Origin: Candidatus Omnitrophota bacterium
GTDB lineage: Bacteria > Omnitrophota > 4484-213
NCBI GenBank assembly: GCA_030639955.1
Contig: DAOWKH010000009.1
Span: forward strand, 1 to 13,355
Reading direction: 5' to 3'
DNA length: 13,355 bases
Part shown: positions 1 through 5,408 of the stretch, piece by piece
Position numbering within the stretch: position 1 is the first letter of the stretch
How the letters are laid out: each line of letters opens with the position of its first letter
The notes under the pieces: generated by a model
The model's database searches: none
What the model was told of the DNA's origin: nothing
What the model saw: the letters and a program-made list of their open reading frames with translations, nothing else
Position numbers and translations under genes: made by a program

Positions 1-2
1 AT

Positions 3-338
3 GCAATCAAGCAAAATCTGAAAAGGTGGAATTTCTTAGGGACGGCCGAGATAAAGCGACTAGATTTTGAAAAGGCGCTTTCCCTTTTTGCGAGGAAGAA
101 AGAAAAATTTGACCTCATTTTTGCCGACCCGCCTTATGAACAAAGATTGGGAGAAAAAATCTTGCGGAAAACCAACCAATGTGATATACTTCTTACCAAT
201 GGTTTGTTAATAATTGAGCATTACAAAAAAGAGATCCTACCATCAAAGGTAGGTAATTTAATTTTAAAACAGGAAAAAAAATACGGCGATACGATTTTGT
301 CGTTTTTCAATAAGCAGACAATTTACGGAACGAAGTGA
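3..338 (+). CDS. rsmD: 16S rRNA (guanine-N2)-methyltransferase RsmD, 3' part
   Basis: The reading frame is open from the left edge, so the 5' end of the gene lies outside the window. The 111 visible residues hold the segment FDLIFADPPYE, whose DPPY is motif IV of N2-guanine/N6-adenine methyltransferases; in RsmD this site methylates G966 of 16S rRNA using S-adenosylmethionine. The later segment KKYGDTILSFF matches the usual RsmD C-terminus. The following gene is coaD, and rsmD-coaD is a common bacterial pair, which supports the call. The last residues and the TGA stop (336-338) lie inside a repeat (306-348) that recurs inverted at 4229-4271, so the native end of the protein has probably been replaced by repeat sequence. 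The call rests on DPPY, the C-terminal pattern and the neighbour, because the N-terminal SAM-binding motif is not visible. Confidence 0.85.
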   Translation, partial: AIKQNLKRWNFLGTAEIKRLDFEKALSLFARKKEKFDLIFADPPYEQRLGEKILRKTNQCDILLTNGLLIIEHYKKEILPSKVGNLILKQEKKYGDTILSFFNKQTIYGTK

Positions 339-348
339 ACGTAAATTG
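306..348 (+). repeat. 43-nt repeat arm, copy A of composite element
   Basis: This segment matches the reverse complement of 4229-4271 at 39 of 43 positions by manual alignment. It contains a self-complementary pair CAATTTACG ... CGTAAATTG (319-327 and 340-348) around a GAACGAAGTGAAC core. The rsmD stop codon lies within it. In both loci it is followed by TGCGCATTGA and then a copy of the 58-nt cloverleaf repeat, so the two form one larger composite element present in opposite orientations. Confidence 0.75.
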
Positions 349-354
349 TAGCCA

Positions 355-367
355 CGACATAGTGTCG
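355..367. repeat. small hairpin present only in composite copy A
   Basis: CGACA-TAG-TGTCG forms a 5-bp stem with a 3-nt loop. It lies in a stretch of roughly 24 nt (349-372) that has no counterpart in the inverted copy near 4220, so it looks like a hairpin module inserted into the composite element. Confidence 0.5.
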
Positions 368-384
368 GGGCGTCTGCGCATTGA

Positions 385-442
385 ACCCTGTTAAATGCCG
401 CTCTGCGGCAATTTCGCCTTCAGCGAAATTATTTAACAGGGT
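385..442 (+). repeat. 58-nt cloverleaf palindromic element, copy 1
   Basis: The outer arms are ACCCTGTTAAAT (385-396) and ATTTAACAGGGT (431-442). Between them lie hairpin 1, GCCGC-TCT-GCGGC (397-409), and hairpin 2, AATTTCGC-CTTCA-GCGAAATT (410-430), with no unpaired base between the three stems. The fold is therefore a three-way junction. It sits between rsmD and coaD. In the orientation with the short hairpin first, the frame giving P-V-K ... F-N-R-V has no stop. Confidence 0.9.
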
Positions 443-448
443 AAATTC

Positions 449-493
449 CACTAACAAATTTACAAAGCACTTCGTGTTTTGTAAATTTAAGTG
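449..493. repeat. long hairpin abutting the coaD start
   Basis: AAATTTACAAAGCAC (456-470), loop TTC, and GTGTTTTGTAAATTT (474-488) form a 15-bp stem with a single G-T pair. CACT (449-452) can pair with AGTG (490-493) beyond a small internal loop. The outer part would cover the possible GTG start at 491, leaving the ATG at 500 just outside. No T-run follows, so I do not call it a terminator. Confidence 0.7.
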
Positions 494-499
494 TCATCT

Positions 500-1000
500 A
501 TGAAAGCTGTCTATCCAGGAAGTTTTGACCCCCTGACCTATGGTCATTTAGACCTTATCAAGCGCGCCTCGCAAATCTTTGAGCAGGTTATTGTAGTAGT
601 AGGGAATAATCCCCAAAAGAAGCCTGTTTTTTCATTAGAAAAAAGAATAGAATTAGTGAAAGTGGCAATCAAGGATTTTCCCAATGTCTGTATAGATAAA
701 TTTGATGGCCTGATCATTGATTATGTCCGAGATAAGAATATAAAGATAGTTATTCGCGGATTAAGGGCTATCTCTGATTTTGAATATGAGTTTCAAATGG
801 CTTTGACCAATAGAAAGATGGATCCAGAGATAGAGACAATTTTTATGATGCCCGACGAGTCCTATTCTTATCTCTCTTCTAAGTTAATCAAGGAGATAGC
901 CAGTTTGGGAGGCGACGTAAGCCAATTTGTTCCGCCGTTTGTGGAGAAAGAGTTAAAGCATGGATATTTTAGCCAAAATCAGAGAGAAGGCAAAATCTAA
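500..1000 (+). CDS. coaD: Phosphopantetheine adenylyltransferase
   Basis: CoaD transfers AMP from ATP to 4'-phosphopantetheine, giving dephospho-CoA, the penultimate step of CoA synthesis in the cytosol. The protein starts MKAVYPGSFDPLTYGH, with the nucleotidyltransferase T-x-G-H motif at residues 13-16. It continues with the family segment VIRGLRAISDFEYEFQMA and a C-terminal SSKLIKEIA stretch close to the usual ISS-type motif. At 166 residues it has the normal length. I chose ATG 500 because it gives the canonical N-terminus; an in-frame GTG at 491 is possible but falls in a predicted stem. No Shine-Dalgarno sequence precedes either start, and repeats fill the 161 nt upstream. The 3' end overlaps pta by 41 nt. 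Confidence 0.95.
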   Translation: MKAVYPGSFDPLTYGHLDLIKRASQIFEQVIVVVGNNPQKKPVFSLEKRIELVKVAIKDFPNVCIDKFDGLIIDYVRDKNIKIVIRGLRAISDFEYEFQMALTNRKMDPEIETIFMMPDESYSYLSSKLIKEIASLGGDVSQFVPPFVEKELKHGYFSQNQREGKI

Positions 1001-1859
1001 TCTGCAGAGGGTAATCCTTTGTGAACCCGAGGATAGCCGTATAATCAGAGCGACCAAGGAGATTATATCTCAGCAAATAGCCAGGATTATCCTTGTAGGA
1101 AAGAAAGAAATAGTTCTGAGAAATTTTTCTGCCGGGGAGATTGAACAACTGGAAATTATCAACTCTGATGAAGACCCGCTTTGTTTATCGGCGATGTTAT
1201 TAAAAGAAGGCAGAGCAGATGGGTTGGTGGCCGGGGCAACAAGGACGACAGCCGAGGTTTTAAAGAGCTTAATTTCAATCCTGGGCTGCAAGAATTCTCT
1301 TTCTATTTCGGGCGCTTTTCTGATGCAGGTTGCCAATTGCCAATCAGGAGAAAACGGTATTTTTATCTTTGCCGATTGCGGTGTAATTCCCGACCCTTCG
1401 CCAAAGCAGTTAGCCAATATTGCTATTGCTTCGGCAGATTTATTTCGCCTGCTGATAAACAAGGAGCCAAAAGTAGCAATGCTTTCTTTTTCTACAGACG
1501 GAAGCGCTACTCATAAATTTCCTGATAAAGTGATTGAGGCAACCAATATCGTAAAAGAGCTCTCTCCGGATTTAAAGATTGATGGAGAAATCCAGGCAGA
1601 TGCGGCTTTAATCCCCACTGTTTCCGAGCGCAAATTTCCCTCTTCTAAAATTAAAGGGGAAGCAAATGTGCTGATATTTCCGGATTTAAACTGCGGGAAT
1701 ATTGCCTATAAGCTGACCGAAAGATTGGCAAAAGCGAGAGCAGTCGGCCCTTTGCTGCAAAATCTAAATAAACCGGTCAGTGACCTATCGCGGGGATGCA
1801 GTGTCCACGACATTGTTGATGCGGTGGCAATTACGGCTGTCCGTGCGGTTTCATTATGA
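960..1859 (+). CDS. pta: Phosphate acetyltransferase (short form)
   Basis: Pta interconverts acetyl-CoA and acetyl phosphate; with AckA it makes acetate and ATP. Family signatures run in order: GATRTTAEVLKSLI (residues 92-105), FADCGVIPDP (137-146), VAMLSFSTDGSATH, DGEIQADAAL, VLIFPDLNCGNIAYKL, and DLSRGCSVHDIVDAV near the C-terminus. At 299 residues it is shorter than the roughly 330 usual for the single-domain enzyme. The gap falls just before GRADGLVAG, where the family normally has a helical segment with a Y-x-L-R-K pattern; here the chain passes from NSDEDP straight to LCLSAMLLKEG. The gene overlaps coaD by 41 nt and shares an ATGA junction with ackA, so it is co-translated with both. 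Confidence 0.93.
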   Translation: MDILAKIREKAKSNLQRVILCEPEDSRIIRATKEIISQQIARIILVGKKEIVLRNFSAGEIEQLEIINSDEDPLCLSAMLLKEGRADGLVAGATRTTAEVLKSLISILGCKNSLSISGAFLMQVANCQSGENGIFIFADCGVIPDPSPKQLANIAIASADLFRLLINKEPKVAMLSFSTDGSATHKFPDKVIEATNIVKELSPDLKIDGEIQADAALIPTVSERKFPSSKIKGEANVLIFPDLNCGNIAYKLTERLAKARAVGPLLQNLNKPVSDLSRGCSVHDIVDAVAITAVRAVSL

Positions 1860-2908
1860 AAATTCTGGTAATAAATTGCGGGAGTTCCTCAATAAAATAC
1901 GAGTTAGTAAATCTCAAAAAATCAGAGGTAATCGTTCGGGGGATAATAGAAAAGATCGGCATCGATGTAAAGAGCCATGAAGTTGGTTTGGAGATAATCC
2001 TTGACCGCCTTATGCAGCCGCTTAAACTCTCCGCAGTCGGCCATCGGGTTGTCCACGGAGGAGAAAAATTTAGCAAAGCTGTTTTAATAGATGAAAAAAT
2101 AATAAAGAGTATCCGCAGTCATTTTGAACTCGCTCCTTTGCACAATCCGCCTAACCTGATGGGGATTGAGGCGGCCAAGAAATTGCTCCCCGACATTCCG
2201 CAGGTAGCTGTTTTTGACACCGCCTTTCACCAGACAATGCCGTCTTGCGCCTATCTTTACGCCCTGCCTTACCGTTTTTATGAACAATACGGGATTCGCC
2301 GCTATGGCTTTCACGGCACCAGCCATAAGTATGTGGCTTTAGAAGCGAGCAGAATTTTAAAGAAACCGCTGAAGAAGTTGAAGCTAATTACCTGCCATCT
2401 GGGAAATGGCTGCAGTTTGGCGGCTATTAAAGATGGCAAGTCCATAGACACCAGTATGGGTTTTACTCCTTTAGAGGGTCTGGTAATGGGCACCCGTTGC
2501 GGCGATATTGACCCGGCGATAGTATTTTATCTAATGGATAAGGAAGGATTAGATGCAGAGCAAATAAGCGAATTATTGAATAAGAAAAGCGGTCTATTGG
2601 GGCTCTCGGACATCAGCAGTGATATGCGCGATATCTTGAGGGCGGCAAATAAAGATAACCCGCGGGCAAAGACAACCCTGGAACTCTTTATCTATCGTCT
2701 TAAAAAATATATCGGCGCCTATATTGCGGCAATGAACGGGATTGATGCCCTTATTTTTACCGCCGGCATTGGCGAGAATGCAGAAATAATCAGGCAAAGG
2801 ATAAAGACAGGGCTTTCTTATCTATTAAAGGATGCCCGAATTTTAGTTATTCCTACCAATGAAGAACTGATGATTGCTCAGGAGACAGCGGAGATAATAT
2901 GCAAGTAG
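1856..2908 (+). CDS. ackA: Acetate kinase (short form)
   Basis: AckA converts acetyl phosphate and ADP to acetate and ATP. The start MKILVINCGSSSIKYEL carries the ATP/phosphate-loop residues N7, S10, S12 and K14. Further sites known from the family are present: R64 in GHRVVHGG, H96 in LAPLHNPPN, D121 in VFDTAFHQTMP, H153 in YGFHGTSH, the HLGNGCS loop, the arginine of MGTRCGDIDP, and NEEL near the C-terminus. The protein has 350 residues against about 400 typically. The missing stretch is mostly between the N-terminal strands and GHRVVHGG, with a smaller shortfall near the C-terminus. No catalytic residue appears lost. Its ATG overlaps the pta stop, and its 3' end overlaps the next gene by 10 nt. 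Confidence 0.94.
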   Translation: MKILVINCGSSSIKYELVNLKKSEVIVRGIIEKIGIDVKSHEVGLEIILDRLMQPLKLSAVGHRVVHGGEKFSKAVLIDEKIIKSIRSHFELAPLHNPPNLMGIEAAKKLLPDIPQVAVFDTAFHQTMPSCAYLYALPYRFYEQYGIRRYGFHGTSHKYVALEASRILKKPLKKLKLITCHLGNGCSLAAIKDGKSIDTSMGFTPLEGLVMGTRCGDIDPAIVFYLMDKEGLDAEQISELLNKKSGLLGLSDISSDMRDILRAANKDNPRAKTTLELFIYRLKKYIGAYIAAMNGIDALIFTAGIGENAEIIRQRIKTGLSYLLKDARILVIPTNEELMIAQETAEIICK

Positions 2909-4053
2909 AGACATTTGCCGAGAAGTTGAACAAAATTTTTAGACAAGGATTTGGTGGAGATGAATCCCTGGATCCTTATATTGAGAAAGTTACTCGAAAA
3001 GAAAATCTATCTCCTGAAGAAGCTTGTATAGCAATGCGTATTCTTATGTCTGGCAAAGCGTCTGAATATCAACAGAGAGAATTTTTGACTGCAATGCATA
3101 TTAAAGAGCCATCTGTTGATGAAATTGCCGCATTTGTATATACCCTAAGGAAATTAGCAGAACCGATTAAAGTTAAAGTGAAAACTGGCATCTGGGGCAG
3201 AGCTGTTTTTGGCGATACATGTGGTACCGGGGGTGGAACGCTTGAGACCTTTAATGTATCCACAACTATCATGTTTATTCTTGCAGCAGCTGGAATTATT
3301 ATTGCAAAACATGGCAATAGAGCTATTACTTCTAAATGTGGAAGTGCAGATGTTTTGGAAGAATTAGGTATAAATATTAATTTAGGACCCAAAAAAGTCG
3401 AAGAGTGCATAGCGAAAATAAAAATTGGTTTTATTTTTGCCCCTAATTTCCATAAAGCATTTAAAAATGTTCAAAAAGTTCGCAAGGAACTTCCATTTCC
3501 AACCATATTCAATATATTAGGACCACTTGCGAACCCGGCTTTTAGTTTACCGGTAGGCCTACGGGAGGAGACAAAAGCCCGATATAGTCAAGTTTTGGGT
3601 GTAAACAAACCAGAGTTGACTGAGAAAATTGCAGAGGTTTTGAAACGTTTAAATGTCCAAAGAGCTATGGTGGTTCATGGTTTTAACGGTGAAGGCAAAA
3701 AAGGTATGGATGAGCTTTCTACAGTTGGAAAAACGAAGGTTTCTGAATTGAAAGCAGATGGGAATATTGCTCATTATTTTTTAGAGCCAGAGCAATTTGG
3801 ACTTAAGCGAGCCAAACCAGAGGATTTATTAGGGGGAAACCCAATAGAGAATGCAAAAATTTTAGTTGATATTTTGAAAGGGGAAGAAAAAGGTCCTAAA
3901 AGGGAACTTGTTTTATTGAATGCAGCTGCAGGTCTTTATGTCGGCGGGAAAGCAAGCAATATCAAAAAAGGAATTATGCTTGCTGAAAAAGAAATAGATA
4001 ATCTTCGTGCATACAGGAAATTAGAAGATTTAAGAAATTTTTCTAACCGGTAG
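2899..4053 (+). CDS. trpD: Anthranilate phosphoribosyltransferase-like protein (TrpD family)
   Basis: TrpD joins anthranilate and phosphoribosyl pyrophosphate in tryptophan synthesis. The helical N-terminal domain (about 28-92) and the PRPP-binding core are clear: CGTGGGTLETFNVSTT (108-123), KHGNRAITSKCGSADVLEELG (137-157), FAPNFHKAF, PTIFNILGPLANPA and a Mg-site DE in GMDELSTVGKT. In the first motif the usual GTGGD is GTGGG, so the conserved aspartate is absent. The protein has 384 residues, about 40 more than usual; the excess is a roughly 25-residue N-terminal extension plus an insertion (VGLREETKARYSQ) after the NPA segment. No other trp gene is nearby. The coding sequence looks more AT-rich and different in codon choice from pta/ackA, which hints at a separate origin. 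A related phosphoribosyltransferase with another acceptor is possible. Confidence 0.8.
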   Translation: MQVETFAEKLNKIFRQGFGGDESLDPYIEKVTRKENLSPEEACIAMRILMSGKASEYQQREFLTAMHIKEPSVDEIAAFVYTLRKLAEPIKVKVKTGIWGRAVFGDTCGTGGGTLETFNVSTTIMFILAAAGIIIAKHGNRAITSKCGSADVLEELGININLGPKKVEECIAKIKIGFIFAPNFHKAFKNVQKVRKELPFPTIFNILGPLANPAFSLPVGLREETKARYSQVLGVNKPELTEKIAEVLKRLNVQRAMVVHGFNGEGKKGMDELSTVGKTKVSELKADGNIAHYFLEPEQFGLKRAKPEDLLGGNPIENAKILVDILKGEEKGPKRELVLLNAAAGLYVGGKASNIKKGIMLAEKEIDNLRAYRKLEDLRNFSNR

Positions 4054-4070
4054 GCAAACTAAAAAAACAC

Positions 4071-4099
4071 TTGACAGGATTAGGTTGTTGTGGTAAAAA
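4071..4099 (+). promoter_or_regulatory. candidate sigma-70 promoter for the first pilin gene
   Basis: A perfect -35 box TTGACA (4071-4076) is followed after 17 nt by TAAAAA (4094-4099). A TGG lies directly before the -10, which could act as an extended -10. The -10 matches TATAAT at 4 of 6 positions. It lies just past the trpD stop and upstream of the pilin gene. The transcript would carry a roughly 180-nt leader with the repeats described below. Confidence 0.45.
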
Positions 4100-4108
4100 G
4101 TAAATGAA

Positions 4109-4150
4109 GCCACAATTTAGGCGACTGTAAAGGAGACTAAATTGTATGGC
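4109..4150. other. hairpin in the pilin leader
   Basis: GCCACAATTTAG (4109-4120) pairs with CTAAATTGTATGGC (4137-4150), giving 12 bp with a 2-nt AT bulge and a 16-nt loop that contains AAAGGAG. No T-run follows, so it is not an intrinsic terminator. It does not match a riboswitch pattern I recognise. Confidence 0.45.
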
Positions 4151-4199
4151 TGAATTTACCCTGTTAAATAATCCCGACCAAGTCGGGATTCCGCCGTAG
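4146..4199 (+). other. possible 17-codon leader ORF
   Basis: ATG at 4146 lies 11 nt after AAAGGAG (4128-4134) and opens a 17-codon frame ending in TAG at 4197-4199. Most of the frame lies inside cloverleaf copy 2. It may be a leader peptide, the remnant of a gene start interrupted by the repeat, or chance. Confidence 0.15.
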
Positions 4200-4215
4200 G
4201 CGGATTTAACAGGGT
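4158..4215 (-). repeat. 58-nt cloverleaf palindromic element, copy 2
   Basis: The arms ACCCTGTTAAAT (4158-4169) and ATTTAACAGGGT (4204-4215) enclose AATCCCGAC-CAA-GTCGGGATT (4170-4190) and CCGCC-GTA-GGCGG (4191-4203). The long hairpin comes first on the + strand, so relative to copies 1 and 4 this copy is inverted. Read on the - strand, its P-V-K ... F-N-R-V frame is open. It belongs to the inverted composite copy that continues to 4271. Confidence 0.9.
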
Positions 4216-4228
4216 TCAATGCGCACAG

Positions 4229-4271
4229 CAATTTACGTTCACTACGTTCCGTAAGTTGCGTGCTTATTGAA
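4229..4271 (-). repeat. 43-nt repeat arm, copy B of composite element
   Basis: The reverse complement matches 306-348 at 39 of 43 positions. It folds on itself: GCAC plus GCAATTTACG pairs with CGTAAGTTGC plus GTGC, with one bulged A (4223-4263). ACGTTC occurs twice inside the loop. It ends directly at the Shine-Dalgarno sequence of the first pilin gene. Confidence 0.75.
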
Positions 4272-4280
4272 AGGAGGTGA
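4270..4280 (+). promoter_or_regulatory. very strong ribosome-binding site of the first pilin
   Basis: AAAGGAGGTGA is complementary to nearly the whole anti-SD end of 16S rRNA. The GGAGG core lies 9 nt before the ATG at 4287. This is far stronger than the sites of neighbouring genes and fits a highly produced structural subunit. Confidence 0.85.
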
Positions 4281-4286
4281 AAAAGG

Positions 4287-4694
4287 ATGTTGAAAATGCT
4301 CAGAAACCGAAAGGGTTTTACACTGGTGGAGGTTATGATTGTTGTAGCAATCATTGCTCTATTAGCGGCAATTGCAATACCGAATTTGATGAAGGCAAGA
4401 GAGGGTGCAGATATAACAGCGTGTGCGGCGAATAAGAAGGCGTGCATAAATGCGATAACGACCTGGGCCGTGAAAGAGAATATCGACATTGCTACATTAA
4501 TAACCAAGTATAATGGTAAGCAGATAGCTACAGTCACAGGTGCAGGAACCGCTATAGGAGATGGTTATCTTGATGCTACGGACTGTTGGTGTCCACTTGA
4601 CAAAACATACGTTGCTGGTAAGGATTATACAGCAGCAGTTGCAACGTCTGGGAAGATTACGCTCACTTGTAACTACAAGACGACCCATCCATAA
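4287..4694 (+). CDS. Type IV prepilin-like protein, probable structural pilin
   Basis: The N-terminus MLKMLRNRKG/FTLVEVMIVVAIIAL has a short basic leader, a prepilin peptidase site after G10, glutamate at mature position 5 (E15) and a hydrophobic helix of about 22 residues that anchors the subunit and packs in the fibre core. The mature protein has about 125 residues. Its globular part has five cysteines (46, 53, 100, 102, 128), so disulfides are likely. A very strong ribosome-binding site, a promoter candidate upstream and a strong terminator downstream fit a major pilin expressed as its own unit. An alternative start at ATG 4296 would only shorten the leader. Whether the fibre belongs to a type IV pilus or a type II-like system cannot be decided from this protein. 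Confidence 0.88.
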   Translation: MLKMLRNRKGFTLVEVMIVVAIIALLAAIAIPNLMKAREGADITACAANKKACINAITTWAVKENIDIATLITKYNGKQIATVTGAGTAIGDGYLDATDCWCPLDKTYVAGKDYTAAVATSGKITLTCNYKTTHP

Positions 4695-4718
4695 TTAGAA
4701 GTAGAAGAGGTCAGATTT

Positions 4719-4736
4719 GCTTATAATTTTATAAGC
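4719..4736. other. AT-rich palindrome after the first pilin gene
   Basis: GCTTATAA-TT-TTATAAGC is a perfect inverted repeat. It contains TATAAT (4722-4727), but no -35 lies at a suitable distance, so promoter function is not supported. Confidence 0.35.
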
Positions 4737-4745
4737 TAATAAAGT

Positions 4746-4775
4746 AAAAAGGGGTAGCGAAAGCTACCCCTTTTT
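4746..4775 (+). terminator. intrinsic terminator after the first pilin gene
   Basis: GGGGTAGC (4751-4758), a GAAA tetraloop and GCTACCCC (4763-4770) form an 8-bp stem. AAAAA on the left and TTTTT (4771-4775) on the right extend it to 13 bp, so it could end transcription in both directions. The next pilin ribosome-binding site begins about 20 nt later. Confidence 0.93.
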
Positions 4776-4806
4776 CTTTAATAAACGAAGCCAAGGGGGT
4801 GAAAAA

Positions 4807-5217
4807 ATGCTAAGAAAGGCGAAAGGTTTTACATTGGTAGAGGTTCTGATTGTAATAGCAATTCTTGCTTTACTGGCGGCAGTTGCTATTCCTAATATTA
4901 TCGGACCGCGAATGTTCGCCAATGAATCAGCTGCCCAGGCGAGATTAAGGACATTCTCTACTGCCTGCGAGACCTATGCCGCCGCAAATAATGGAACCTA
5001 CCCCACAGCTGAAGCAAATTTAACCGGCGCAAGCCCTCCTTATCTTACTGAATCTTTAGTAGGAACAAGCGCAGGATATGCCTTTAGTCAGGACTTTGAT
5101 TCTGGCGGTGCCGGCTATGCTATGAAGGCCGTGGGAGGAACTACCTCTTATTGTATCGAAACAGGAGGAGCGGAGAGCAGTGCAGCTGGGACAACAATTA
5201 CCTGCAGCGCACCATAA
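4807..5217 (+). CDS. Type IV prepilin / GspG-like pseudopilin
   Basis: MLRKAKG/FTLVEVLIVIAILALLA shows a 7-residue basic leader, a cleavage site after G7, E5 of the mature protein at residue 12, and the hydrophobic N-terminal helix. The following CETYAAANNGTYPTAEANL (54-72) is a Y-A-x-x-N-G-x-Y-P arrangement common in pilins and major pseudopilins. The C-terminal part is Gly/Ser/Ala/Thr-rich with cysteines at 116 and 133. AAGGGGGTG upstream serves as the ribosome-binding site. The gene stands between two intrinsic terminators, with only about 30 nt between the first one and its ATG. It must therefore rely on read-through or an unrecognised promoter, which would make it less abundant than the first pilin. 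The first helix resembles that of the upstream pilin, but the globular parts differ. Confidence 0.88.
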   Translation: MLRKAKGFTLVEVLIVIAILALLAAVAIPNIIGPRMFANESAAQARLRTFSTACETYAAANNGTYPTAEANLTGASPPYLTESLVGTSAGYAFSQDFDSGGAGYAMKAVGGTTSYCIETGGAESSAAGTTITCSAP

Positions 5218-5242
5218 GTGAACCCTCGAGGGTTCACTTTTT
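5218..5242 (+). terminator. intrinsic terminator after the second pilin gene
   Basis: GTGAACCCTC-GAGGGTTCAC (5218-5237) is a perfect 20-nt palindrome starting directly after the TAA stop and followed by TTTTT (5238-5242). In RNA this gives about 8 bp with a 4-nt loop. Confidence 0.88.
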
Positions 5243-5247
5243 GGTTG

Positions 5248-5305
5248 ATCCTGTTAAATCTTTTGCTTTCAGCAAAAGAAAATCAAAGATTTTATTTAAC
5301 AGGGT
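5248..5305 (+). repeat. 58-nt cloverleaf palindromic element, copy 3
   Basis: The left arm ATCCTGTTAAAT (5248-5259) differs from the others by one base, which still pairs as T-G with ATTTAACAGGGT (5294-5305). Inside are CTTTTGCT-TTC-AGCAAAAG (5260-5278) and AAAATC-AAA-GATTTT (5279-5293). The hairpins are 19 and 15 nt instead of 13 and 21, yet the total is still 34. The P-V-K ... F-N-R-V frame is open on the + strand only. Confidence 0.88.
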
Positions 5306-5338
5306 TGACTTTTTTTAGTTGATGGGCTAAACTATAAT
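5305..5338 (+). promoter_or_regulatory. weak promoter candidate for the minor pilin operon
   Basis: TTGACT (5305-5310) and a perfect TATAAT (5333-5338) are present, but the 22-nt spacer is well outside the usual 16-18. Some promoter is needed here because a terminator lies just upstream. The TATAAT may be used with a different or poor -35. Confidence 0.25.
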
Positions 5339-5342
5339 CTAT

Positions 5343-5367
5343 AGTATCGGATTTTCAATCCGATACT
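5343..5367. repeat. 11-bp hairpin with TTC loop
   Basis: AGTATCGGATT-TTC-AATCCGATACT is a perfect 11-bp stem. It has the same loop as the hairpin upstream of coaD. No T-run follows. It lies in the leader of the PilV-like gene. Confidence 0.6.
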
Positions 5368-5404
5368 GATTACAGCGATTAAAAGCCGATTACACAGATT
5401 AAAA
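5368..5404 (+). repeat. tandem GATTACA-type direct repeat
   Basis: GATTACAGCGATTAAAA (5368-5384) and GATTACACAGATTAAAA (5388-5404) match at 15 of 17 positions with a 20-nt period. They occupy the place where a ribosome-binding site for the gene at 5409 would be expected. Confidence 0.65.
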
Positions 5405-5408
5405 TTTT

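Noticed and set aside
385..442. tRNA gene suggested by the cloverleaf fold
   Set aside because: At 58 nt with two internal hairpins it lacks the D, anticodon and T-loop consensus and the CCA-end acceptor features.
456..488. Intrinsic terminator between rsmD and coaD
   Set aside because: The stem is AT-rich and has no T-run after it; the next bases are the coaD start.
1070..1462. Long open frame on the - strand opposite pta
   Set aside because: It is fully inside pta, which has clear family motifs, and it encodes no recognisable protein.
4100..4286. c-di-GMP (GEMM) riboswitch before the pilin gene
   Set aside because: Such riboswitches often precede pilin genes, but I see no GEMM consensus, and the structures here are explained by repeats.
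4043..4537. 164-codon open frame on the - strand across the pilin leader
   Set aside because: It overlaps the clear pilin gene. Its openness in part reflects cloverleaf copy 2, whose P-V-K ... F-N-R-V frame is open on this strand. Kept only as evidence for the shared frame.
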